A DNA stretch of 35,594 bases from JAEVZK01 sp038202925 (GTDB lineage Bacteria > Armatimonadota > Fimbriimonadia > Fimbriimonadales > Fimbriimonadaceae): NCBI GenBank assembly GCA_038202925.1, contig JBBREM010000013.1:1-35594 (forward strand), given 5' to 3'. Below are positions 22,826-30,541 of this stretch, one piece after another. Both the position numbers and the translations under genes were made by a program. The notes beneath the pieces were generated by a model. It was given only the letters and a program-made list of their open reading frames with translations. It had not been told where the DNA came from and did not search any database. Every line of letters starts with the position of its first letter. Positions within the stretch are counted from its first letter, which is position 1.

Positions 22826-23968
22826 TCACTCCAGGGGTTTGAAGACCCACATTCCGCCTTCTTCAGGAGGTGGAAGGGCCGATTTGAGTGCGAAGTTGAT
22901 GCCTTCGTTCATGTACTCGACCACTTCGGGCGGGAAGTCTTCATTGGTCGTCTCCATCGCGTTCTTGCCCTCGGCCATGTACATGTTCCCTTCGTCCGGC
23001 GAGAGGAAGCCGCGCTCGAGGAGCTTGCGGCGGCAGACGGCGATCGGGTCGCGCTCGCGGCCGTTCTGCACCTTGTCCTGGGGTCTATACTTTGCGGCGC
23101 GATCGTCGTCATGGTCGCCGTGTCCGTAGGCGCGGAACGTCTTGCACTCGACAATTGCCGGCCCTTTGCCCGACCGGCCATGCTCAACCGCCTGCATGAT
23201 TTTGTCGTACACGTCGAAGACGTCCTGTCCGTCCGCGATCAAACCTGGGATGCCATAGCCGTCTGCGCGTCGCGCGAAGTCCTCCAACGGGTACTCCAGC
23301 TCGGTCGGAGTGCCGTACGCCCATTGATTGTTCTCGATGATCGTCACCACCGGCAGCTTGTGAATCGCCGCGTAATTGATCGCTTCGTGAAAGATGCCCT
23401 GAGAGGTAGAGCCTTCGCCGTTGTAAGTCAGCACGACGCTGTTGCCTCCGTTCAGCCGGTCGGCATACATCACGCCCGCCGCCACCGGAATGGTCCCGGC
23501 GAGCATTGACGTCGAGTGGATGATCCGCTTCGCCCGCGAACCGATGTGGGACCAGTTATCTCGCGCTCGCCCTGGAGAATCGACGCGCCCAAAAACCTGG
23601 CAGCAAACCTGTTCGATGCTCAAACCCATCCGGTTCGGATTGCGCCAGCCGCTGCGAAAGTCCTTCAAGAAGAAGGCCGGCATGTCGCGATGGATGGGCG
23701 AAATCCAATCGGTCGGTTTAAGCCCAAAGAGCGATCCAACGATGATCGCCTCTTGGTTGTGCGACGAGTAAAGGGTGCCGGTCAGACGGCCGCGCTTCTT
23801 CTCCTTGATGAGTCGCACATCGAAGTAGCGCGCAAGGTAGAGCTGGCGAAAGATCTCTAGGCAGTCTTCGCGGCTTAGCAGTTCGCTGGGTTTCTTCGAG
23901 CTCTGTTGCTCGGCTTCTTTCTTTTTCTCTGCGGTAGCTGCGCCTGAATTCTGGCCCAAAGCGGTCAA
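22826..23968 (-). CDS. pdhA: 2-oxoacid dehydrogenase E1 component, alpha subunit
   Basis: The 380-residue product has the thiamine-diphosphate motif GEGSTSQGIFHEAINYAAIH ... IENNQWAYGTP, and E1 alpha landmarks YSSHNQEAIIVGSLFGLKP, SPIHRDMPAFFL, GSRAKRIIHSTSMLAGTIPV and TFRAYGHGDHDDD. The N-terminus carries about 30 charged residues (EKKKEAEQQSSKKP). An in-frame TAG lies just upstream, so the start must be TTG at 23968, directly abutting AGGAG, or TTG at 23959, nine bases after AGGAG; the second has better spacing. It is transcribed with the IVS gene and pdhB. Confidence 0.94.
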   Translation of the reverse strand: MTALGQNSGAATAEKKKEAEQQSSKKPSELLSREDCLEIFRQLYLARYFDVRLIKEKKRGRLTGTLYSSHNQEAIIVGSLFGLKPTDWISPIHRDMPAFFLKDFRSGWRNPNRMGLSIEQVCCQVFGRVDSPGRARDNWSHIGSRAKRIIHSTSMLAGTIPVAAGVMYADRLNGGNSVVLTYNGEGSTSQGIFHEAINYAAIHKLPVVTIIENNQWAYGTPTELEYPLEDFARRADGYGIPGLIADGQDVFDVYDKIMQAVEHGRSGKGPAIVECKTFRAYGHGDHDDDRAAKYRPQDKVQNGRERDPIAVCRRKLLERGFLSPDEGNMYMAEGKNAMETTNEDFPPEVVEYMNEGINFALKSALPPPEEGGMWVFKPLE

Positions 23969-24092
23969 CTCCTAGGTTCGGGTGGTGCGGAAATCTTACC
24001 TGAAACCACCCTCCACCTTCCTTACTTCGGGCTGGCCGTCGATGTTCGAGAGGCCGGGCCATTCGGCTTATCCCACAATTCCCTTTAGGAGT

Positions 24093-24109
24093 GCGCGACC
24101 AAGTCGCGC
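24093..24109. repeat. Perfect palindrome in the pdhA-pilT gap
   Basis: GCGCGAC-CAA-GTCGCGC is a 7-base stem with a 3-base loop. It belongs to the same style as the palindromes at 21259, 21285 and 29075. The remaining 185 bases between pilT and pdhA hold no gene I can support. Confidence 0.65.
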
Positions 24110-24153
24110 CTTGGACGGTGCCGCAGGGTTTGGCCGATAAGCGAATGGCGAGG

Positions 24154-25500
24154 CTAGAGGCCCTTAGCCAACCGGCTAAACGTTTCCTTGTCCACCGCGC
24201 GCATCATGCACTCCTCGTACGAGCAATTGCCGCCACGGAAGTGGGCGGCCAGCGAGGCATCCATCGTCTGCATGCCGATCTGCTGGTTCGTCTCGATGAT
24301 GCTGTACATCTGATGCGTCTTGCCTTCGCGGATCAGATTCTTGATCGCCGAGGTGCCCTGCATGATCTCGATCGCCGCGCATCGCCCGCCACCTAGCTTT
24401 GGCAGAAGCTGCTGCGAAACGACCGCCTCAAGCGTGTTGCCCAGCAAAACGCGAATCTGATCCTGCTGATCGCTCGGGAATACGTCCACGATTCGGTCAA
24501 CCGTCGAAGGCGCGTTGCGGGTGTGCAGCGTGCCGAAGACGAGGTGCCCCGTTTCAGCGAGCGTCAGCGCGGCCTCGATCGTCTCGAGATCGCGAAGCTC
24601 GCCGACCAGGATAATGTCGGGATCCTCGCGAAGCACCGCACGCAGCGCGTTGTGAAACGAGAACGTATCTGAATGCATCTCGCGCTGGTTGACCATGCAC
24701 TTCTTGTGGTTGTGCAGGTACTCGATCGGATCTTCAATCGTAAGAATGTGCGAGGTGCGGTTGTCGTTGATATCGTCGATCATCGTCGCGATCGTCGTCG
24801 ACTTACCGGAACCCGTGGGGCCGGTCACCAGGATCAAGCCGCTGGATCGCTTGGACATCTCGCGAATAACTGCCGGAAGCCCAAGCTGCTGAAAGCTGGG
24901 AATCTTCGTCGGGATGACGCGAAGCGCGCCCGAGACGGTGCCGCGCTGCTGGTAGACATTGAAGCGGAACCGGGCAAGTTGTCTCACGCTGTAGGCGAAG
25001 TCGAGCTCGTGAGTCTGTTCGAACTTCTGGATCTGGTCATCGCTGAACGTGTCGTAAATCAGCCGCCGCGTGTCCGCCTCTTTCAAAACCGTATACGGCA
25101 ATGGAACGAGCTCGCCATCGAGACGCGCCATCGGAGGCAGGCCCACCGTGAGGTGGACGTCGCTCGCCTTACGCTCGATCGCCAACCGAAGCACATCGTC
25201 AATGTGGGCGTTCTCTATGGGCTGTACGTCCGCTTCGAGCTGCTGCGGCTCTTCCGACACCGCCTCGTGATTAAAGCGCCCGTTGTCCAGCTTGATGTCG
25301 TGCACTTCCGCCGGAATCGTCATCGGCTTGTAGTACATCGTCGTATCCTCTTCATCCGCGTAGTGATTAGGAGGCGGAGCAGGAGCAGCGGCAGGCTCAA
25401 CCTTGAGGGCCGAACTGCCATCGATCATCAATGCGTTCTTCTGCGTCTGAGGCTCTTCGCCTTCTCCGAGAACCGAGTTCCAGCTAAATTCATTCGACAT
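24154..25500 (-). CDS. pilT: Type IV pilus retraction ATPase PilT
   Basis: The 448-residue ATPase depolymerises type IV pili for twitching or DNA uptake. The PilT core begins near residue 97 (HIDDVLRLAIERKASDVHLT) and contains Walker A GPTGSGKSTTIA, the Asp box ILTIEDPIEYLH, Walker B DPDIILVGELRD, the His box TGHLVFGTLHTRNAP and the PilT-specific SAIKNLIREGKTHQM. An N-terminal extension of about 95 residues, Pro/Ala/Glu-rich and probably disordered, is unusual since most PilT proteins are ~345-370 residues. It is the last gene of the pilB-HDOD-pilT unit; the gap to the HDOD gene is 88 bases. Confidence 0.96.
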   Translation of the reverse strand: MSNEFSWNSVLGEGEEPQTQKNALMIDGSSALKVEPAAAPAPPPNHYADEEDTTMYYKPMTIPAEVHDIKLDNGRFNHEAVSEEPQQLEADVQPIENAHIDDVLRLAIERKASDVHLTVGLPPMARLDGELVPLPYTVLKEADTRRLIYDTFSDDQIQKFEQTHELDFAYSVRQLARFRFNVYQQRGTVSGALRVIPTKIPSFQQLGLPAVIREMSKRSSGLILVTGPTGSGKSTTIATMIDDINDNRTSHILTIEDPIEYLHNHKKCMVNQREMHSDTFSFHNALRAVLREDPDIILVGELRDLETIEAALTLAETGHLVFGTLHTRNAPSTVDRIVDVFPSDQQDQIRVLLGNTLEAVVSQQLLPKLGGGRCAAIEIMQGTSAIKNLIREGKTHQMYSIIETNQQIGMQTMDASLAAHFRGGNCSYEECMMRAVDKETFSRLAKGL

Positions 25501-25588
25501 GCCAAGGGCCTTCTTCCATGTTTTGCCAGGATGATGGACATGTCGGGATACGGGGATTCATCCCCACCCATACAAGGGCCGCCAGAAC

Positions 25589-26458
25589 CTAGCCCAAATG
25601 CACTTGAGAAGAGGCGATGGCACCAATGCCCTGTTCGACGAGCATGTCCGTTCGCTCGGAAGGAATGCAGAGCCCATCAAGTGCCCACTGCGGCAATTGA
25701 GGTGCTTCGCTTTCCGGGTTGTGCCTGCGGTCTTCCGCGATTTCCGCAATGGCGCTGCCCAGAGCGGCACAGCATCGTTGGGGCGCTCCTTGGTCCTGAG
25801 CCTCGGGCGCAGTTCGGTAATCAAGTGCAAAAACGAGCGATTCGGGAAAATGCCATTTTCTGCCCGCCGCCGCTGACACCTGGATGTGATTGCAGCCAAA
25901 CACCCGCTCTTCCGCCTCCAACTCGGGCACTCCACATGCAGCCATCAGCATCACCCGTTCATAGTCGCCCTCTCCAAAGCGATCGAGCAGGGTCTTGCCG
26001 ATGAGATGCAGCAGGCCCGCTGTATAACAGTCGTCGGGCCGCGCCCTTCCCGTAAAGAGAGCCAGCCACTTCGAACAAATGGCCGAGTCGACCGATTGTC
26101 GCCTCCAACTAAGTCGTCGCTCGGATTCGACATCCTCTTCGCCAGCAAAGAGATCATCGGTGCCTATCGTCATCGCCAGATTTCGCACCGACCGGTAGCC
26201 GACAAAGAGGATGGCTTCGCGAATCGACGTCAGTTGCCTGGGCAGGCCGAAAAGCGTGCTATTGGCAAGTGCTAGGACCTTGCTGCTAAGACCAGGGTCG
26301 ATGATGATCGCCTTTTCAAGTTCGAGCGCCGGAGCATCGTCTGAGGACAACACCTCGAGCACCTTGACAACGACGTGGGGCAGGACGCCAAGGTTGTCAA
26401 TCTTGTCCATCAAGTCCAAGAGGGGGTCGTTCGTATTCTCGAGGGGCAATGCGCTCAT
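25589..26458 (-). CDS. HDOD domain signalling protein
   Basis: The 289-residue protein carries an HDOD domain over about residues 15-215: LPHVVVKVLEVLSSDDAPAL, KAIIIDPGLSSKVLALANST, REAILFVGYRSVRNLAMTI and YTAGLLHLIGKTLLDRFGE. In this family the HD residues are often degenerate and the domain probably acts as a regulatory scaffold rather than a phosphohydrolase. The position between pilB and pilT suggests a role in controlling pilus motors. AGGAAG lies 3 bases before the ATG at 26458. The C-terminal ~70 residues are not assigned. Confidence 0.88.
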   Translation of the reverse strand: MSALPLENTNDPLLDLMDKIDNLGVLPHVVVKVLEVLSSDDAPALELEKAIIIDPGLSSKVLALANSTLFGLPRQLTSIREAILFVGYRSVRNLAMTIGTDDLFAGEEDVESERRLSWRRQSVDSAICSKWLALFTGRARPDDCYTAGLLHLIGKTLLDRFGEGDYERVMLMAACGVPELEAEERVFGCNHIQVSAAAGRKWHFPESLVFALDYRTAPEAQDQGAPQRCCAALGSAIAEIAEDRRHNPESEAPQLPQWALDGLCIPSERTDMLVEQGIGAIASSQVHLG

Positions 26459-26536
26459 CGACTTCCTAGTCTCTTTCTTCGGGTGTCACCGACAGGGCCT
26501 GCAGGTCAATTCGAGCAGTACTTGCCGCTACTTTTG

Positions 26537-28243
26537 TTAGGCGTACAGCACGCGCAGGACTTCTTCCACCGTCGTAACGCCGGTGAGCACCTTGGCGACT
26601 GCGTCCATCTGAAGCGTGATCATGCCGTTCGCCATGGCCAGTCGCCGCAGGATATGGCTGGGCGAGCGCTCAAGAATTTGATCCCGGATCGCGTCGTCGA
26701 ACAGCATCAGTTCATGCACGCCGGTTCGGCCCTTGTAACCGCTGTGCTTGCACTTGTCGCAGCCCTTGCCCTTGTACAGCTTGATTTCCTCGCCCGTGTC
26801 ATCGGGTACGGGCAGCCCGAACCGCAATAGCTCTTGACGGGAGACCTGGTATTCCTGCTTGCAGGAGGGGCAGATCTGGCGCACCAGCCGCTGGGCCAGC
26901 ACTCCGAGCACCGAAGAAGAGATGAGAAACGGCTCGACATCCATATCGATGAGGCGCGTCGGTGCCGATGGCGCATCGTTGGTATGCAGCGTGGAGAGAA
27001 CAAGGTGGCCAGTGAGGGCTGCTTCCATTGCAACCGTCGCCGTCTCCTCATCGCGCATTTCGCCGACCATGATGATGTCCGGGTCCTGCCGGAGCATCGC
27101 CTTCAGGCCGGCGGCAAAGGTCATGCCGGCGCGGTTGTTCACGCCGCATTGATTGATGCCCGGCAGCTCGTACTCAACCGGATCTTCGATAGTAATGATG
27201 TTGCGCTCGCCCGAGTTGAGCCGGTTGAGTATCGAATACAGCGTGGTCGACTTACCAGACCCAGTGGGACCCGTGACGAGGATGATCCCATAATTCTTCG
27301 AGCACATGTCCTCGATCTTCGCCATGTTCTCTGGCAAGAAGCCGAGCTTGCCCAGACCGACGTTGATCCCGCCCTTGTCGAGCACGCGCATAACGATCTT
27401 CTCGCCGTACACGACGGGCAAGGTTGAGACGCGGAAGTCATACTCGCGGCCGCCGATAACCGCGCTGATCCGGTTGTCCTGAGGCGCGCGCTTTTCGGCA
27501 ATGTCCATCTCGGACATGATCTTCATGCGGCTCGTCAGCGGCGCCATCACCTTGCGGGGCAGCTTCATGCCGTCAGACAGAACGCCGTCGACCCGGTAGC
27601 GAACGCGCATGCCGTCCTTCTGCGGCTCGATGTGGATGTCGCTCGCCTTGTCGGTGATTGCCTGGCTGATAATAAGGTTTGCGAGGCGGATGATCGGGGC
27701 GTCTTCGCCCATCTCCCGCAGTTCGGCCTCGCTCAGCTCGTCCTCATTCCTCGTCGAAAGCTCCACTTCGCCGGTGAAGTCCTTCATTACGCCGGCGAGG
27801 GCGTCGTTGACGTTGATATCGACTTTGTAGTGGTTACTGATCGAGGCGAGGATGTCTTCCTCGACCGCGATCATCGGCTCAATCTCGTGGCCGGTGGCCA
27901 TCCTCAGCTCGTCGATCACAAAGATGTCGAGCGGATTCGCCATCGCGACGACGAGCTTGCCATCCAGAATCTCGATGGGAACGCATTTGCAGCGCTTTGC
28001 GACCGGGCCGGGCACTATCGCCAGGATGTCCGCATCCGGCGAGGCCTCACTGACATCCACGTAGTGAACGCCCCAAACTTTGCCCATACAGCGAACTCGG
28101 TCGCGTTCGCTGATGACGCCCATGTTGACGAGAACACGCGCAACCGGGTCCGAGCCGCCAAGCTCTTTCTGCTTGATCTTCGCCTGATGGAGCTGCTCTT
28201 GACTGATCAGCCCTTCCAACACCAAAAATTCGCCCGTTAACAT
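26537..28243 (-). CDS. pilB: Type IV pilus assembly ATPase PilB
   Basis: The 568-residue ATPase extends type IV pili. An N-terminal MshEN-type domain (LTGEFLVLEGLISQEQLHQA) of the kind that binds c-di-GMP in related proteins is followed by a second N-domain, then DIHIEPQKDGMRVRYRVDG, Walker A GPTGSGKSTTLYSIL, Asp box TIEDPVEYELPG, Walker B DPDIIMVGEMRDEETA, and His box TGHLVLSTLHTNDAP. The tetracysteine zinc motif is CPSCKQEY ... CDKCKHSGYKGRTGVHE. The ATG at 28243 matches family N-termini; a GTG at 28294 would add 17 unlikely residues. It heads an operon with the HDOD gene and pilT. pilC and pilM-Q are not in the window. Confidence 0.96.
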   Translation of the reverse strand: MLTGEFLVLEGLISQEQLHQAKIKQKELGGSDPVARVLVNMGVISERDRVRCMGKVWGVHYVDVSEASPDADILAIVPGPVAKRCKCVPIEILDGKLVVAMANPLDIFVIDELRMATGHEIEPMIAVEEDILASISNHYKVDINVNDALAGVMKDFTGEVELSTRNEDELSEAELREMGEDAPIIRLANLIISQAITDKASDIHIEPQKDGMRVRYRVDGVLSDGMKLPRKVMAPLTSRMKIMSEMDIAEKRAPQDNRISAVIGGREYDFRVSTLPVVYGEKIVMRVLDKGGINVGLGKLGFLPENMAKIEDMCSKNYGIILVTGPTGSGKSTTLYSILNRLNSGERNIITIEDPVEYELPGINQCGVNNRAGMTFAAGLKAMLRQDPDIIMVGEMRDEETATVAMEAALTGHLVLSTLHTNDAPSAPTRLIDMDVEPFLISSSVLGVLAQRLVRQICPSCKQEYQVSRQELLRFGLPVPDDTGEEIKLYKGKGCDKCKHSGYKGRTGVHELMLFDDAIRDQILERSPSHILRRLAMANGMITLQMDAVAKVLTGVTTVEEVLRVLYA

Positions 28244-28444
28244 AAGAAAGCCACGTCGAGGTCGCCAGATCCTCGAACACAGCTTGCTTTCCACCCGTGA
28301 GGTTGCGGGGAGCCTGGTAATCGTGCTGACAGTAAGTTCAAACTGGCATCCCGACTAGCTAGTCTTGATGCTGATGGCAGGATTACCGGCAGCTATCGCA
28401 CTTCTATTGCGAGGGGATATTCCCGGTGCCGCCGGCAGGTCAGT

Positions 28445-28450
28445 TATGCT
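28445..28450 (+). promoter_or_regulatory. -10 box of the GNAT gene
   Basis: TATGCT is followed by 6 bases and the GTG at 28457, fitting a leaderless start. No clear -35 is visible in the 213-base gap after pilB. Confidence 0.4.
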
Positions 28451-28456
28451 TGGCTG

Positions 28457-29050
28457 GTGAAAGAAAAGCCCTGGATCGAGCCGCTGCTTCTCGAGGGCAA
28501 GTACGTGCGCCTCGAACCCTTGAAGCCCAGGCACGCTCGCGCTCTAGCGGCCGCCGTCGATCCTGAGACGTTCAAATACTTCACGACCATAATCCCGCGC
28601 GACCACTCGATTGCCGGAATGAAGGAATACGTGGCCCGAGTTCGCGCGGAGCCGATGGTGGTTCCCTTCGCCGTCGTATCCCGCGAGATCATGCGGGCGG
28701 TTGGAGTCACCACGTTCATGGACATCAAGCCCGCGCACGCGGGGGTAGAGATCGGCATGACCTGGCTCGGCAAACCGTGGCATGGCACGAAGATAAATCC
28801 CGAGGCGAAGCTACTCCTCCTGGAGCACGCGTTCGAGCGACTGAATGCCGAGCGCGTACAGCTCAAGACCGACACCCGCAACCTGCAGAGCCTGCGAGCG
28901 ATCGCCAAGCTCGGCGCGGTGCGCGAAGGCATCCTGAGAAGCCTCAGCCGAGGCCCGGACGGATCGATGACCGACCGCGTGATGTTCTCAGTCACAAAGC
29001 AAGAGTGGCCGGGGGTCAAGCAGACTCTCTTGAAGCGGCTGCTGGAGTAA
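28457..29050 (+). CDS. GNAT acetyltransferase, RimJ/RimL-like
   Basis: The 197-residue product begins with LLLEGKYVRLEPLKPRHARA, the usual RimL-type opening, and has VEIGMTWLGKPWHGTKINPE (acetyl-CoA motif A) and LKTDTRNLQSLRAIAKLG, the conserved N-x-x-S-x-x-A-I-x-K-L-G block. The C-terminal part includes REGILRSLSRGPDGSMTDRV. It probably acetylates protein N-termini or small amines; the substrate is unknown. The GTG start is preferred because of the -10 box just before it. An inverted-repeat cluster follows the stop. Confidence 0.9.
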   Translation: MKEKPWIEPLLLEGKYVRLEPLKPRHARALAAAVDPETFKYFTTIIPRDHSIAGMKEYVARVRAEPMVVPFAVVSREIMRAVGVTTFMDIKPAHAGVEIGMTWLGKPWHGTKINPEAKLLLLEHAFERLNAERVQLKTDTRNLQSLRAIAKLGAVREGILRSLSRGPDGSMTDRVMFSVTKQEWPGVKQTLLKRLLE

Positions 29051-29053
29051 GTA

Positions 29054-29088
29054 GGATGGGCATCCTGCCCATCCCACTTCACGAAGTG
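29054..29088. repeat. Two perfect hairpins downstream of the GNAT gene
   Basis: GGATGGGCA-TCC-TGCCCATCC (29054-29074) is followed at once by CACTTC-AC-GAAGTG (29075-29088). They may end or stabilise the GNAT transcript. 'GGATGGGCATCCTGCCCATC'-like sequences also occur as dispersed repeats elsewhere, from general knowledge. Confidence 0.7.
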
Positions 29089-29153
29089 CCTCGTCCGTAG
29101 CCCCGACTGTGCCCTTGTCGAACCTGAACGGCGTGGCATGAGTCTAAGTTTTC

Positions 29154-30392
29154 GTGCCCAAACTGCAACGTTTGATTCTTGGCGTCTCCTCCTTGCTCAT
29201 TGCTGCGCTCTCGTTCGCAGGTCCATCGTTCTCCCGAAGCGGTTATCTAACCCAGGACCAACTCGTCGAAAAGCAGGAAAACAGCGCCAAACAGGGGCTG
29301 ATCGCGCCACCCGCGAAGAGCGGAGTCCAGCTATACAAAGCGCGATATGACTCGCACGACGCACGCGGAAATCCGGTGCGGCTCACCGGGCTCATCATGC
29401 TCCCGAAAGGTGCCCCCCAAGGCCTCGTGGTCTATTACCACGGAACGGTCGGAGATCGCAAAAGGTCGCCATCCCGGTACACCGGCCAAACCAATGAAGA
29501 AGCGGAGCTTGCCATGCTCGCCTTCGCCACTGGAGGCTATGCCGTCGCCATGCCCGACTATCTCGGGCTTGGAGACGACCCCGGCGTCCACCCCTACCCA
29601 TCCGCTGAAATCAACGCCGCCTCGGGCATCGATCTGATCGCACCGGCCCGATTGCTTGCCAAACAAACCGGCGTGTTTATTGGGAAGCGCCTACTCGTTA
29701 CCGGATACTCGGAAGGCGGCGCCGTCGCAATGTGTGCGGTGCGCCAGATGGAGCGCACGAACCTCCCCGTCGATCTCGCCGCGCCGATGTCCGGCCCGTA
29801 CGATCTGAGCGGCGTCACCGCCCAATCCCTGCTGAAGGGCAAGCAGAGCGCCGCCGGCTTGGGAATGAAGCTCTTCCTGCTCGGCTATGCGGCCTACTCA
29901 GCGCACACCTATCTCAGCGCGATCGACCTGAAGGACTACTTCGCGCCATCCTTCGCGAGCTATGTGCCGTATGTCTTCGGGCAGCATCTCACCGAGTTCG
30001 AGACCGCCAAGCGGCTCGTCATCAAGGCCATCCAGCTCGGCTCATTGGGATCCATCCGCGGCGTCCTGACCGGCAAGTTTCGCGAGGCACTCCAATGGGG
30101 CGATGCCACGAACCCGATCGTCGCCGATCTGCAGAAAAACGACTGCTACGACTGGGCCCCGCGCACAAAGATGCTGCTCGCCTGTCTCAAGTCGGACGGC
30201 GTCGTGGTATCGGAGAACACGACCAAGGCGGTCGACGCAATGAGGCTGCGCGGGGTGAGCAGCGACCGGTTGCGCGCTTACATCGTCGAGAACAACAAGC
30301 TCAACCACGGCAATTCGGTGCCGGCAACGATCTCAGCCGCCAGACGCTTCTTCGACGGCGGCTTTTCTGCCGTTTGGGCGACGGGCTCGTAA
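29154..30392 (+). CDS. Exported alpha/beta hydrolase (lipase/peptidase-like)
   Basis: The 412-residue product has a signal peptide (LILGVSSLLIAALSFAGPSF). The hydrolase core shows an oxyanion strand GLVVYYHGTVGDRKR, the GYAVAMPDYLGLGDDPGVHP block, the nucleophile elbow GYSEGG, a probable Asp in LLACLKSDGVV and a catalytic-His region KLNHGNSVPA. The D-Y-x-G-x-G motif near residue 140 resembles secretory lipases (LIP family) and some prolyl aminopeptidases. The substrate cannot be told. The GTG at 29154 is used. The tRNA promoter starts inside its 3' end. Confidence 0.88.
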   Translation: MPKLQRLILGVSSLLIAALSFAGPSFSRSGYLTQDQLVEKQENSAKQGLIAPPAKSGVQLYKARYDSHDARGNPVRLTGLIMLPKGAPQGLVVYYHGTVGDRKRSPSRYTGQTNEEAELAMLAFATGGYAVAMPDYLGLGDDPGVHPYPSAEINAASGIDLIAPARLLAKQTGVFIGKRLLVTGYSEGGAVAMCAVRQMERTNLPVDLAAPMSGPYDLSGVTAQSLLKGKQSAAGLGMKLFLLGYAAYSAHTYLSAIDLKDYFAPSFASYVPYVFGQHLTEFETAKRLVIKAIQLGSLGSIRGVLTGKFREALQWGDATNPIVADLQKNDCYDWAPRTKMLLACLKSDGVVVSENTTKAVDAMRLRGVSSDRLRAYIVENNKLNHGNSVPATISAARRFFDGGFSAVWATGS

Positions 30393-30403
30393 GCCGGTAC
30401 AAT
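30374..30403 (+). promoter_or_regulatory. Promoter of tRNA-Arg
   Basis: TTGGGC (30374-30379) and TACAAT (30398-30403) are spaced by 18 bases. The -10 ends 8 bases before the mature tRNA, so transcription begins almost at the 5' end. Confidence 0.5.
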
Positions 30404-30411
30404 CGTTGCTT

Positions 30412-30487
30412 CCGCTCGTAGCTCAGTGGATAGAGCATCGGTCTTCGGAACCGAGGGTCGGGGGTTCGAATCCCTCCGAGCGGGCCA
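30412..30487 (+). tRNA. tRNA-Arg (anticodon TCG)
   Basis: A full cloverleaf is present. The acceptor stem pairs CCGCTCG with CGAGCGG. The D stem is GCTC/GAGC. The anticodon stem TCGGT/ACCGA holds loop CTTCGGA, giving anticodon TCG, which reads CGA and, by wobble, other CGN codons. The T stem GGGGG/CCCTC carries TTCGAAT. The discriminator base is G and CCA is encoded. Length is 76 bases. Confidence 0.95.
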
Positions 30488-30489
30488 GT

Positions 30490-30541
30490 CTATTTTGGAT
30501 TTTCGATTGCCGATCACGAAACACCAATCACGACTCACGAA
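30490..30541. repeat. Simple repeat directly after the tRNA
   Basis: Starting two bases after the CCA, the sequence runs through a T-rich GGATTTTCGATTGCCGAT part and several degenerate AATCACGA units. It ends at the stop codon of the redoxin gene, whose TGA lies in the last unit. Confidence 0.65.

Noticed and set aside
24673..26004. A 443-codon open frame on the plus strand across pilT and the HDOD gene
   Set aside because: It lies antisense to two genes with clear domain motifs, its translation is Arg/His-rich with no recognisable domain, and it results from high G+C codon structure.
28444..29139. A 231-codon minus-strand frame over the second GNAT gene
   Set aside because: It is Arg/Ser-rich with no motif, while the plus strand encodes a clear RimL-type protein.
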